A DNA stretch of 64,000 bases from a virus: positions 22,199 to 86,198 of the IMG/VR virus record IMGVR_UViG_3300042900_000531; one strand, written 5' to 3'. Shown here in pieces: positions 46,360-54,372 of the stretch. The position numbers were made by a program, and so were the translations under genes. Under the pieces are notes generated by a model. That model did no database searches, was not told the origin of the DNA, and saw nothing but the letters and a program-made list of their open reading frames with translations. Every line of letters begins with the position of its first letter. The first letter of the stretch is position 1.

Positions 46360-48012
46360 ATGGACCAAATAGATAATATTACTTATATGAATGTTAAGTT
46401 GGAAGACTTAAATTACTTCTGGACTAAATCCGGAGTTCCATGCTTTATGGCAAACAGACCTAACATTGAAGAAGAAATTGAATTTCTTGGTTTCAATATT
46501 TACTACCTGATTTGCAATGTTGCTACTGACCGCAAAGTCGAAACTAATGTTTACGACAAAGGCATTACAACCAAAAACGTTTCTTACGTAACTGATCTTT
46601 CTACTAAGATTGTTAAGGTTGTTAACAACTTTGTTGGAAGAACTGTTTCTGAAATTGTTGATGAAGACTTGTATGACTTTGAAGCTACTCGTGAAACAGC
46701 TGAGTATAGTCTTCCAGCAATTCCTCGGGTTATCATCGATAAACTAGACGAGTTCTTTAGACTCGTTCACACTCAACATGGTACTGAGTCAATTGTTCTT
46801 TTGACATTTGATCCTCAGCATGAAGGTACTTCTCAGGGTTGGGGCGTTCTTGTCCCAGACCAAGTAAACACTTCTGTTCATTGCAAGTATGATGCAGATA
46901 GTATCGTAGATCAAAAGCCAGAAGATGTTTTGATTGTTGGTTCTGTTCACAGTCATCCTGACATGGCTGCATATGCATCTGGCACAGATCATGCAGACCA
47001 AGCAGACTTCGATGGCATTCATATTACTTATGGATGGCAAAAGTCTGTCAACAATGGCGCAACTCAATATCACATTGAGATGCAAATGGCTGGTCACACT
47101 TACACCCTTAAACCAGAAGATGTATTTGAAGATTATGTTTTCACAAAAGAACCCGATCCTGAAGTCGTAGGATGGACTGCTAAAGTAAAAAAAGCACTCC
47201 CCCCTATAGCGGGGGGTTCGGTTACTCAGGTGGCACAGGCGTCTACAGCGCAGGCTACAACGCAGGCACAGACTCTACCGCAGGCCTTTACTCCTCTTGG
47301 TATTCGTAACGGAGATTCTCGACTTCAAGAGTATCCAGACCCTAAGGACGATGAACCTTATCTTGTTATTGGTGAAGTAGATTCTGCTGGATCTGAATGC
47401 CCATCATGTCAAGCTGAAGTTCTTGCTTATGTCCCTAAGAGTTTTTATTGCGACACTTGCGATTTATGCTTTGCCCTTATGTCAGACTCTTATGGTGAGA
47501 TAATTGACAACGCTAAAAAGTATTTAACTGACAGAAAATTTGATTCTAATATAACTTATTATCTTTGGACTAAAGATGCTCAAGATCAAGATTTGCTTAT
47601 GCGAATTAAAGAAGTAGATTATAACGATGATGATAGCTCATTGCATACATCATTGCTGACTACTAATTCTGGTCCAACTTTAGAAGTTCTTGATGGTTAC
47701 TTCTATGAAGGATTTGACGAAACAAGAACAGTTTGTTGTGATGTTCATTTGTACACAGTTGAAAAATGCACTTGTGAAAAAACTGTCTATTACGATGATG
47801 TAATTGAATTCGATCAAAGTCATCCATACAATGTGTATGATAATAAAGCTGCTTGTGTTGATTGCGAATTTTATTATTCTCGCAACTGCAAACCTTATTT
47901 AAATTCAATTGTTAATTTTGCAAAAAACAAACAAAAGATTGAAACCCCTATTGGTGAATGTAAAGATTTTACTCTTTATGAACTCAGCAATACTATGTCT
48001 AGTTACGATTAA
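46360..48012 (+). CDS. JAMM/JAB metallopeptidase with zinc ribbons (PRTRC-A-like), 550 aa
   Basis: N-terminal domain (1-120) unknown. JAMM motif is complete: E143 (G-T-E-S-I-V-L-L), then H197-S-H199-P-x6-S207-x2-D210. JAB peptidases cut isopeptide bonds or process the Ubl C-terminus using Zn2+. An Ala/Gln/Thr linker (about 283-315) leads to a ribbon C347-P-S-C350...C364-D-T-C367 and a Cys-rich C-terminus. Codons 277-278 sit in a slippery A-run followed by a hairpin, so a 316-aa form without zinc ribbons may also be made. Between the E2-like and E1-like genes. Confidence 0.88.
   Translation: MDQIDNITYMNVKLEDLNYFWTKSGVPCFMANRPNIEEEIEFLGFNIYYLICNVATDRKVETNVYDKGITTKNVSYVTDLSTKIVKVVNNFVGRTVSEIVDEDLYDFEATRETAEYSLPAIPRVIIDKLDEFFRLVHTQHGTESIVLLTFDPQHEGTSQGWGVLVPDQVNTSVHCKYDADSIVDQKPEDVLIVGSVHSHPDMAAYASGTDHADQADFDGIHITYGWQKSVNNGATQYHIEMQMAGHTYTLKPEDVFEDYVFTKEPDPEVVGWTAKVKKALPPIAGGSVTQVAQASTAQATTQAQTLPQAFTPLGIRNGDSRLQEYPDPKDDEPYLVIGEVDSAGSECPSCQAEVLAYVPKSFYCDTCDLCFALMSDSYGEIIDNAKKYLTDRKFDSNITYYLWTKDAQDQDLLMRIKEVDYNDDDSSLHTSLLTTNSGPTLEVLDGYFYEGFDETRTVCCDVHLYTVEKCTCEKTVYYDDVIEFDQSHPYNVYDNKAACVDCEFYYSRNCKPYLNSIVNFAKNKQKIETPIGECKDFTLYELSNTMSSYD
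47187..47216 (+). promoter_or_regulatory. Candidate -1 ribosomal frameshift signal in the JAMM gene
   Basis: In-frame heptamer A_AAA_AAA (47187-47193), spacer GCACT, then CCCCCC-TATAGC-GGGGGG (47199-47216). The geometry matches dnaX-type -1 frameshifting. After slipping, 38 codons rich in Gly/Ser/Tyr lead to TAA at 47307-47309, giving a product of about 316 aa. Confidence 0.5.
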
Positions 48013-48022
48013 GGAATAATTT

Positions 48023-48772
48023 ATGGAACCTAAAAGAGTAGTTTTAGTTGGTGCCGGTGGCATTGGCACCTGGTTAGCAGAAGGAGTTGTTAGACTTCTT
48101 GAATGGAAATATCCTGGATCTGCTTTGATAATCGTTGATGGTGACAGCTATGAGCAAAGAAACTTAGAGCGTCAATCATTCACTCAAGTCGGCAACAAAG
48201 CTTCAGTTAAAGCTCTTGAGCTGACTAAGCAATTTAATCAGACTCTTGTTATACCTATTCCTAAATGGGTTGTTTCTGATGAACATCCTGAAACAGATGA
48301 AGAGTCTAGCAAGATTAGAGCAACTAAGTTGCTCGCTGAAGGCGATATCGTTCTTGCTGTTGTTGATAACTTTTCTGCTCGTAAAATTTTATTTGACGCA
48401 GCTTCAAAACTTAACAACGTAGATGTTTTTACTGGTGGAAACGATGATAACCTTTTTGGTAGCATCTATCATTATCGTCGTCGTGATGGCGTAGACGTTA
48501 CTGCTCATCCAGTAGAAACACACCCAGAATACCAAAATCCACCTGATCGCAATCCAGGTGAAATGTCTTGTCAAGAACGAGCCGAAGTAGAAGGTGGCAC
48601 CCAAATACTTGCCACCAATATGGCTGTTGCTGCAATGATTCTTGGTCGTATTCAATATACTATTGTTTCCGAACAAAATCCAGAACAGTCAGAGATCTAC
48701 TTTGATCTAGGTCTTGGCATGTCCCAACCATATAATCGTATGGTCAATCAACAGCAACCCGCTTACCTATAA
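48023..48772 (+). CDS. ThiF/E1-like activating enzyme, 249 aa
   Basis: Rossmann nucleotide site V-L-V-G-A-G-G-I-G at residues 6-14, acidic end of strand 2 (V-D-G-D-S-Y), N-L-E-R-Q (Arg finger-type residues of E1/ThiF/MoeB), and V-V-D-N-F-S-A-R (the metal/ATP Asp). C183 in G-E-M-S-C-Q is a candidate catalytic cysteine. E1 proteins adenylate the Ubl C-terminus, then carry it as a thioester. Short, without ubiquitin-fold or rhodanese domains, as in PRTRC ThiF. Eleven bases after the JAMM gene and 22 before the Ubl gene. Confidence 0.9.
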   Translation: MEPKRVVLVGAGGIGTWLAEGVVRLLEWKYPGSALIIVDGDSYEQRNLERQSFTQVGNKASVKALELTKQFNQTLVIPIPKWVVSDEHPETDEESSKIRATKLLAEGDIVLAVVDNFSARKILFDAASKLNNVDVFTGGNDDNLFGSIYHYRRRDGVDVTAHPVETHPEYQNPPDRNPGEMSCQERAEVEGGTQILATNMAVAAMILGRIQYTIVSEQNPEQSEIYFDLGLGMSQPYNRMVNQQQPAYL

Positions 48773-48793
48773 TTAATAAACGGAGATAATAAC

Positions 48794-49045
48794 ATGGAAA
48801 TGAATTCCAACCAAACAAACACCAGCACAGGCGAAGGCGTAGCCAACGTTCGTTACGGTGTATACAACCAACCAGCACCAGTCTCAGGAAAGACTGTTGG
48901 ACAGGTCCGTGAGCAGTTCAGCAAGCTCTGGGGCATTAGCTCAGATGCTATTGCTTACAAGGGCAAAGACAAGCTTGACGAGAACTATGTCATTCAGTCA
49001 AACGACAACGTTGAGTTCCATCGCCGTGCAGGCGAAAAGGGCTAA
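48794..49045 (+). CDS. Ubiquitin-like beta-grasp modifier (PRTRC-C-like), 83 aa
   Basis: ACGGAGATAATAAC before the ATG. After a 17-residue polar tail, residues 18-80 fit a beta-grasp: strand (ANVRYGVY), strand (APVSGKT), helix (VGQVREQFSKLWG), strands (AIAYKG, VIQSNDNVEFHRR). The C-terminus is ...R-R-A-G-E-K-G, close to the conserved end of PRTRC system protein C as I recall it. A single terminal Gly rather than GG; either the Gly is used directly or the JAMM enzyme trims EKG to expose an earlier Gly. A 13-pair terminator directly follows. Confidence 0.8.
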   Translation: MEMNSNQTNTSTGEGVANVRYGVYNQPAPVSGKTVGQVREQFSKLWGISSDAIAYKGKDKLDENYVIQSNDNVEFHRRAGEKG

Positions 49046-49064
49046 CACCTTTCCTAACATGATC

Positions 49065-49136
49065 GTGGGGGGGACTATTAAACTACTTGATAGTTTATTA
49101 GACTCTTAACAGAGTAGTCCCCCCCACTATTTTTTA
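49065..49136 (+). terminator. Very strong terminator after the Ubl gene
   Basis: GTGGGGGGGACTA (49065-49077) pairs perfectly with TAGTCCCCCCCAC (49115-49127), then TATTTTTT. It separates the Ubl genes from the AAA+ gene and may set the Ubl:ATPase ratio by partial readthrough. Confidence 0.85.
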
Positions 49137-49175
49137 TAAAGCCATTAGATTATTATTTTGATACCTGGAGTACAT

Positions 49176-50774
49176 ATGCTCTTTCAGCAAATCCAATTGG
49201 GAATTCCCGCTATTTGGATTAAAACAACCGACCCTTACAGACTCGAAGAAAATATTACATCCTTTGATAAGCGTACATACTTTACAATTTCAAAAGATGG
49301 ATTTTCTCAAAACATAAACTTCCAATGGAAACCAGTTCTTGTTTCTATACCTGCTCCTGAAGACGGTGCTCCACCAATAATCAAGACAACTACTGATTTG
49401 TCATTGTCTTTTGACTACATGCTTAATTCTTCTGCTGTTAAAGATCTTCCTAAATCTTTTATTTACAATTTAATTGGAGATCCTAAAGCATTTGCTAATG
49501 AATTTTCAGGCTTAGTCTCTTCCCTGCATTCTGATTACAGAAAATCTTTTAAATCTGATGACATTTCTTTAATGCCACTTCAGCTCATAGTCTTGAGCGC
49601 TTCTGATGTTCCAGAAGAAATTGCGCATTTATTTTATGTTCATGAAGATATGTACCCCACTCTTCAAGAGCTAAACGAAATTCTCAACCACATACATACT
49701 TCTACTAATGGCGAAGTATTAGATGCTGCTAAAGCCAAAGAAATTTCCAATGCTGGACTTGGTCTTACAGAATCTAAATTTATCAATCTCTGTCTTATGT
49801 CAGTACTTGAACATGGAACAATTAGTTCTTCTTACATCTATGAAGCTAAAATGGCTAATGTTAAGAAAAACGGAATCCTTGAAATAATAAAACCTAAGAT
49901 TACTTTTGATCAAATTGGTGGCCTTGATAATATTAAAGATGTTATTATGCGCAATCTTTACTTCTGGAATAATCCTGAAGAAGCTGAGAAGTTTGGCATT
50001 CAGCCTATTCGTCGCATGCTAACTGTTGGCATTCCCGGCACTGGTAAGTCTGCTATATGTGAGGCAACTGCTAGTGCTCTTGGTCTTGACCTTGCCCGAA
50101 CTGGTGTAAGTCAAGTCATGAATTCTTTTATCGGTCAATCAGAACAAAACATGCGTACAGTCTTTCAGCAAATTAAAGTCATGGCTCCGCTTTGCGTATG
50201 GATTGACGAGTTTGGTCGAGATATGTCTGGTGGTCAAAGCTCGTCTCAAGTAGACGGTGGCACTACCGATCGTGTTCATGGTGAATTTCTTACTGGACTT
50301 CAAGAACTTCCTAACGATGTTTTCTTAATGTGTGCTGCTAACCAGCTAAACCATCTTAAACCAGAAATGCTTCGTGCAGAACGCTTCGATAAGATCTTCT
50401 TTGTTGGCTTGCCATCATTTGAAGAACGAATTGAAATTATTAAGATCTATCTTCCTGAAGACACTTATGATTACTCTGCTATAGCTCAAGCAACCAAGTA
50501 CTTTACTGGTGCAGAAATTAAATCATTAGTTAAAGAAACAAAATTCAATGTTGTTTCTGCTGAACACCGCATGCTCAATACTGCTGATGTAGTAAAAGCT
50601 GCTCCATTTATGCGTAATATTCTTTGGAATAAAGAACGCGAAATGATTAGAGACTTATATCGTTATGCTTATGACAACTGGGACTGGGCTTCTAGCTTCC
50701 AGTATAATGACATAGATGATATACTTGGTAAACAAAAATCTTCTCAAGCCCCTTCTTGGGACTTGAAAGTCTAA
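49176..50774 (+). CDS. Ycf46-type AAA+ ATPase, 532 aa
   Basis: ATG 49176 chosen for CTGGAGTACAT; TTG 49158 is possible. The N-terminal domain (1-190) and the linker L-T-E-S...K-K-N-G-I-L-E-I-I-K-P...F-D-Q-I-G-G-L-D-N-I-K-D match the Ycf46 family. The AAA module has Walker A G285-I-P-G-T-G-K291-S, Walker B V-W-I-D344-E345-F and R-A-E-R-F-D. It lacks the coiled coil/OB N-domain and a C-terminal HbYX tail of proteasomal ATPases, so docking to the phage proteasome-like protein is not shown. Predicted protein-remodelling ATPase. It lies between the Ubl operon and two further E2-like genes. Confidence 0.88.
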   Translation: MLFQQIQLGIPAIWIKTTDPYRLEENITSFDKRTYFTISKDGFSQNINFQWKPVLVSIPAPEDGAPPIIKTTTDLSLSFDYMLNSSAVKDLPKSFIYNLIGDPKAFANEFSGLVSSLHSDYRKSFKSDDISLMPLQLIVLSASDVPEEIAHLFYVHEDMYPTLQELNEILNHIHTSTNGEVLDAAKAKEISNAGLGLTESKFINLCLMSVLEHGTISSSYIYEAKMANVKKNGILEIIKPKITFDQIGGLDNIKDVIMRNLYFWNNPEEAEKFGIQPIRRMLTVGIPGTGKSAICEATASALGLDLARTGVSQVMNSFIGQSEQNMRTVFQQIKVMAPLCVWIDEFGRDMSGGQSSSQVDGGTTDRVHGEFLTGLQELPNDVFLMCAANQLNHLKPEMLRAERFDKIFFVGLPSFEERIEIIKIYLPEDTYDYSAIAQATKYFTGAEIKSLVKETKFNVVSAEHRMLNTADVVKAAPFMRNILWNKEREMIRDLYRYAYDNWDWASSFQYNDIDDILGKQKSSQAPSWDLKV

Positions 50775-50796
50775 CAATCTTAAACAAAAGGTAATT

Positions 50797-51414
50797 ATGT
50801 CAATTGAAGAAAATGTAGAAGAGTTCTTAGAATCACTAGATTCTGATAACCAAGATGATAAACCAAAATACACTAATACACTTTATAAGAAATGGTTTAA
50901 ATCTAAATCCCAAAGTGGTTTTATTTCCATTCGACCTTGGTTTCAGGGTATGAAATTTTCCATTGACATTGGTAAGACCAATGCTTCTGGAAAGCTTGAA
51001 AGTAATACTAACTGTTTTGTTGATGCTATTGACTTTGCAGCTTACCTTAAAGCTATAACCAATGGAACTGCTGCTCTTAACTTTCCTGCTAATGAAAGAC
51101 TTGGCCTTGCTACACCTGAAGCATATGTTTCTTATGGTGGAACTATGACTGCTGCTGGTCAATCAATCAGTAGAATCTTTAAATGTCAGTATTGGCAGTC
51201 TGGAGACAACGTAGATACTAATGCGTTCATCTGGAAAGCTGGTCATTTTAAAGCTCGCAAGTCTGACAGTGGTGCATTTATTCCTGATATGAAATCACCT
51301 CTGTCTGTTGACTCTATTAAAGTAAGTCGTCAAGATATCGTAAGCATTTCTTATTTGCTTGATCTTTCTTTAGCTTCCCATGTCACTAACAACACAGAAT
51401 GGTACGACGCATAA
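50797..51414 (+). CDS. Hypothetical protein, 205 aa
   Basis: AAAGGTAATT before the ATG. Acidic helical N-terminus, then strands F-I-S-I-R-P-W and K-F-S-I-D-I-G-K, Gly/Ser-rich middle with Tyr/Trp. No family recognised. Stop overlaps the next ATG (TAATG). Context suggests it serves the AAA+/Ubl pathway. Confidence 0.7.
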   Translation: MSIEENVEEFLESLDSDNQDDKPKYTNTLYKKWFKSKSQSGFISIRPWFQGMKFSIDIGKTNASGKLESNTNCFVDAIDFAAYLKAITNGTAALNFPANERLGLATPEAYVSYGGTMTAAGQSISRIFKCQYWQSGDNVDTNAFIWKAGHFKARKSDSGAFIPDMKSPLSVDSIKVSRQDIVSISYLLDLSLASHVTNNTEWYDA

Positions 51415-51803
51415 TGTCAGATGATTCATTATTCGAAGGCATAAGCGATATAGACCTTCTCAGAGAACAAACTCAGCAACTTATTATATCTATGTCTAAT
51501 AAAATAGACGAAAGATTTAAAGAGTTTGATGAGTCTATTGAGAATCTAGAGAAGCAGATTGCTACTTTAATTCTTGGTTTTGGCGAGCAAGCAGTAAACA
51601 TGGAAGGCCTTATAGCCCAAATTAAATTTGCTACTCCTGAATCCCAAAAAATATTTATGGACACTATAGCTCACAGCAGAAAACAAATGCTTGAAGCCAT
51701 GAAAGAAGGAGCCGGTGGTCTATTGGCTGCAGAAAGTCCAGGAGTTGCCTCAGCCATTGAGAGCCTGGCTGACGAAAAGTTATTTGACGGAACCGATCAA
51801 TAA
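51414..51803 (+). CDS. Coiled-coil protein, 129 aa
   Basis: TAATG-coupled. Long charged helix (residues 10-60) with heptads, Ala/Gly-rich second half. No family recognised. Could be an adaptor for the adjacent ATPase. Confidence 0.7.
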   Translation: MSDDSLFEGISDIDLLREQTQQLIISMSNKIDERFKEFDESIENLEKQIATLILGFGEQAVNMEGLIAQIKFATPESQKIFMDTIAHSRKQMLEAMKEGAGGLLAAESPGVASAIESLADEKLFDGTDQ

Positions 51804-51993
51804 CGTTTCTGTTCTATTTGTAGAATCTGAAAATTTTAATATATTAAATAATTTCTATTTTTTACATAAAATATATCCAATTGCAAAACAAGTGCATGAC
51901 GAAATACATTCGTTGCATTTGTCATCTTTGCCATTTCTTGATTCATTACAAAATAAAACATTGTCCTTTGAATCTATACTTACGGAGACTTAA
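51784..51993 (+). CDS. Hypothetical protein, TTG start, 69 aa
   Basis: No ATG is suitable; TTG 51784 overlaps the upstream stop. Phe/Leu/Ile-rich alpha/beta product; stop overlaps the next ATG (TAATG). No family recognised. Confidence 0.5.
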   Translation: MTEPINNVSVLFVESENFNILNNFYFLHKIYPIAKQVHDEIHSLHLSSLPFLDSLQNKTLSFESILTET

Positions 51994-52637
51994 TGCTACC
52001 TATATATCAAATACCTACAACTGGATTCACCAATGAGCATTTAGATGATATTCTTGATTCTATTGATGATCATCTTTATCCAGTTAATACTTTTATAGCT
52101 TATCATCTTTTAAATAAGAATTATTCTTATCTTAAAACTTTACCTAAAAGTTCTGAGATAACTGTAGAACGGTATGCTCAACTAACTTCAGAGCTAACTC
52201 TAAGTCAAACAGTTGTTGCACGCGCTTTTGCTGATGATATTTTTAATACATCTCACACAACTTATGCTTTCATCGGATCTAAAAAACTTTTTAAAACAAT
52301 AGCTTTTGATTCCTTTCTACCAAGTGACTATGAGAATATCATATCTCAATTAACTGCAAACAATTATCTTAAGATATCTGGTCAAGGATCTGGATCTGTT
52401 GTTCTTCTTAATACACACAAGTTAGATCAACCTTTTACCGTACACAGTTTTAGTAATTCTGATAATTTTCAATCTTCTATATCTTCTTTTATCGATTCTT
52501 TTAATTTAACTAAAATTGATAATCAATACCTTTTAAATCTTTTATCTGAAAAAGATATATATATAAATTCTCTTCTTGAGCAAATTCAAAACCTTAAGAC
52601 TGAGAACTATCAAGTTTCTCAAATGACTTGGAGATAA
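51993..52637 (+). CDS. Hypothetical protein, 214 aa
   Basis: TAATG-coupled. Mixed alpha/beta, Ser/Asn-rich, with a C-terminal coiled-coil-like helix (LLNLLSEKDIYINSLLEQIQ). No family recognised. AT-rich codons; part of the E2-like gene run. Confidence 0.7.
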   Translation: MLPIYQIPTTGFTNEHLDDILDSIDDHLYPVNTFIAYHLLNKNYSYLKTLPKSSEITVERYAQLTSELTLSQTVVARAFADDIFNTSHTTYAFIGSKKLFKTIAFDSFLPSDYENIISQLTANNYLKISGQGSGSVVLLNTHKLDQPFTVHSFSNSDNFQSSISSFIDSFNLTKIDNQYLLNLLSEKDIYINSLLEQIQNLKTENYQVSQMTWR

Positions 52638-52643
52638 TTAATA

Positions 52644-53225
52644 ATGTCAACATCAACAATAAGAAATCTTTTGGATTCTATAACGGATCCTAAAAGTGAT
52701 GATTATGAACTTGCCAAAGAGATTTCTAAAAATACTTTAACATCTTGTCAGCATCACAGTTCTCCTTCTAATCTTAATGCATCTTCTTCTTATGCTTACG
52801 CTAATAATCCCGGCATATATTCTTGTTCAGCTCCTACTCGCAAGTCTAACGATGGCCAACCTATCTCTTGTGTCTATGCAATGGAACAGTCTAATTGCCC
52901 GTTGTATAAGCCAGACTTTTCTGTTATGAATAAGGTAAGAGCTAATAATGACATTGATTATTATCTTTCAAGATTTCGTTCTTATGACGGAACATATCTT
53001 TATAGAATTTATGATAATAACTTAAATGTTTATTCTCAATTTAAATACACTCAAATAGAAATGGAAAACGACAACTTAAATTTAGAAGCAATTTCTTTAT
53101 TTAATAAGTTTTTAATTGATTTGTCTATACAGTTTGTTCAACAAGATGTAGCTGAAGATGCTATGTTGATCCCCAAACAAAAAGAAACAAATTCTTATTT
53201 GAAGACTTTAGTTTCTAAGGAGTAA
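52644..53225 (+). CDS. Cys-motif protein next to E2-like genes, 193 aa
   Basis: Contains a spaced C-Q-H-H...C-S-A-P...C-V-Y-A-M-E-Q-S-N-C-P-L segment (about residues 34-90), a likely metal site, related to CVYA..CPL in the protein at 3574-4290. C-terminal half helical. Five bases before the first of two E2-like genes, so a partner role is plausible. Confidence 0.7.
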   Translation: MSTSTIRNLLDSITDPKSDDYELAKEISKNTLTSCQHHSSPSNLNASSSYAYANNPGIYSCSAPTRKSNDGQPISCVYAMEQSNCPLYKPDFSVMNKVRANNDIDYYLSRFRSYDGTYLYRIYDNNLNVYSQFKYTQIEMENDNLNLEAISLFNKFLIDLSIQFVQQDVAEDAMLIPKQKETNSYLKTLVSKE

Positions 53226-53229
53226 TATT

Positions 53230-54369
53230 ATGGATCCTGAATATTATGACTATAATTATTCTTTGTATACCCCACAGAATATATTTAATCTTACCCATCA
53301 AGCAACTCCCAGAGTTGTTGACAATGATCTTTGGATTAATTACCAGGTTAGTTTTTTAGATACTAATAAAGTAATAGAAGATCGTTCTAAATCTGCTTTT
53401 ACTAGAGATTATTCCCTATTGCCTTTGGCCGTTAGGTATTCATCTCCTGACGGCAAGACTCATATTATAGAGCGCCCTCCTTTTGAGATAGAAATAGACT
53501 TTTCTACTGCAACTTCTTATCGCCCTAGGACTACTCCTAAATATTTACAATCAGTTAAGATGTGGATTCCATGGACCGTTTCAGTTATATCTACTGAGTA
53601 TCAATCAGGTTCTTTTAGTAGTTCTTTTGTTTTTCATTTATACTTTAACGATGGTCCCCTTCAATCTTTTGATGATAAGTTAGTTCCTTGCTATCTTCCT
53701 AATTCTAGTTCTGGCAATATTTGTATGGGACAAGATTCTTTACCAACTAGCCAGATGATTGAAAATGGTTCTTCTATAACTGATATTTATAATCATACTT
53801 TTAATTCTTATTTTGGTGGATGGAATTGCGATCTTTCTTGTGCTATGCAAAACCTAGAATATTTTGCTCCTATAGTTGAAAAAATATCACAAAATAAAAA
53901 GAGTGCTGCTATTATTTCTAACTATTACAAAAGACATAACACTGCAAAGTATTACAAGAGTCTTTTGTATCTTTTGTCTAATATTTCTTTACAAGAGCAC
54001 ATTGGCTACATCACTTACACTAAAGAAAAAACTTCTTACCATCCAACACTAAGACATCATTTTAATAAATCTAATTTAGATTCTTTTATTTTAATATCTC
54101 AATCTCACCAAAATGCAACTGCTCCCTGGCATAGAATAGCAAGAATCTTGACTCATAACTATGGACAATATCCTTCAGTTGTAAACGAAACAAGTTTTAA
54201 AGTGGTTATAAAAAATTATCAAAGTTCTCTTATTCTTGATTATATTTCTAACCCTTATATTGTTGCTTCAATATACAAGGCTATGTTGAATTTTGACCCT
54301 GACAATTTACAAAACGAGTTTGATCATTCTGAGATCGCTCCTTATATTAAACAATCGGAGAATATTTAA
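53230..54369 (+). CDS. E2-like protein (PRTRC-B-like), 379 aa
   Basis: AAGGAGTAATATT before the ATG. Shares with the next gene: L-P-L-A-V-R-Y-S-S-P...E-R-P-P-F, I-P-W-T-V, strand F-V-F-H-L-Y-F, then S-G-N-I-C165-M-G and, 30 residues on, Y-N-H-T-F-N-S-Y-F-G-G-W-N-C-D. The G-x-[IL]-C then W/F-rich helix order is that of PRTRC system protein B / Prok-E2 family D as I recall it, so C165 is the proposed Ubl-accepting cysteine. C-terminal helical region (about 235-379) is unique. Confidence 0.68.
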   Translation: MDPEYYDYNYSLYTPQNIFNLTHQATPRVVDNDLWINYQVSFLDTNKVIEDRSKSAFTRDYSLLPLAVRYSSPDGKTHIIERPPFEIEIDFSTATSYRPRTTPKYLQSVKMWIPWTVSVISTEYQSGSFSSSFVFHLYFNDGPLQSFDDKLVPCYLPNSSSGNICMGQDSLPTSQMIENGSSITDIYNHTFNSYFGGWNCDLSCAMQNLEYFAPIVEKISQNKKSAAIISNYYKRHNTAKYYKSLLYLLSNISLQEHIGYITYTKEKTSYHPTLRHHFNKSNLDSFILISQSHQNATAPWHRIARILTHNYGQYPSVVNETSFKVVIKNYQSSLILDYISNPYIVASIYKAMLNFDPDNLQNEFDHSEIAPYIKQSENI

Positions 54370-54372
54370 ATC

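Noticed and set aside
49176-50774. AAA+ ATPase as a true proteasomal ATPase (Mpa/ARC/PAN)
   Set aside because: No N-terminal coiled coil or OB domain and no C-terminal HbYX; linker and N-domain fit Ycf46 better.
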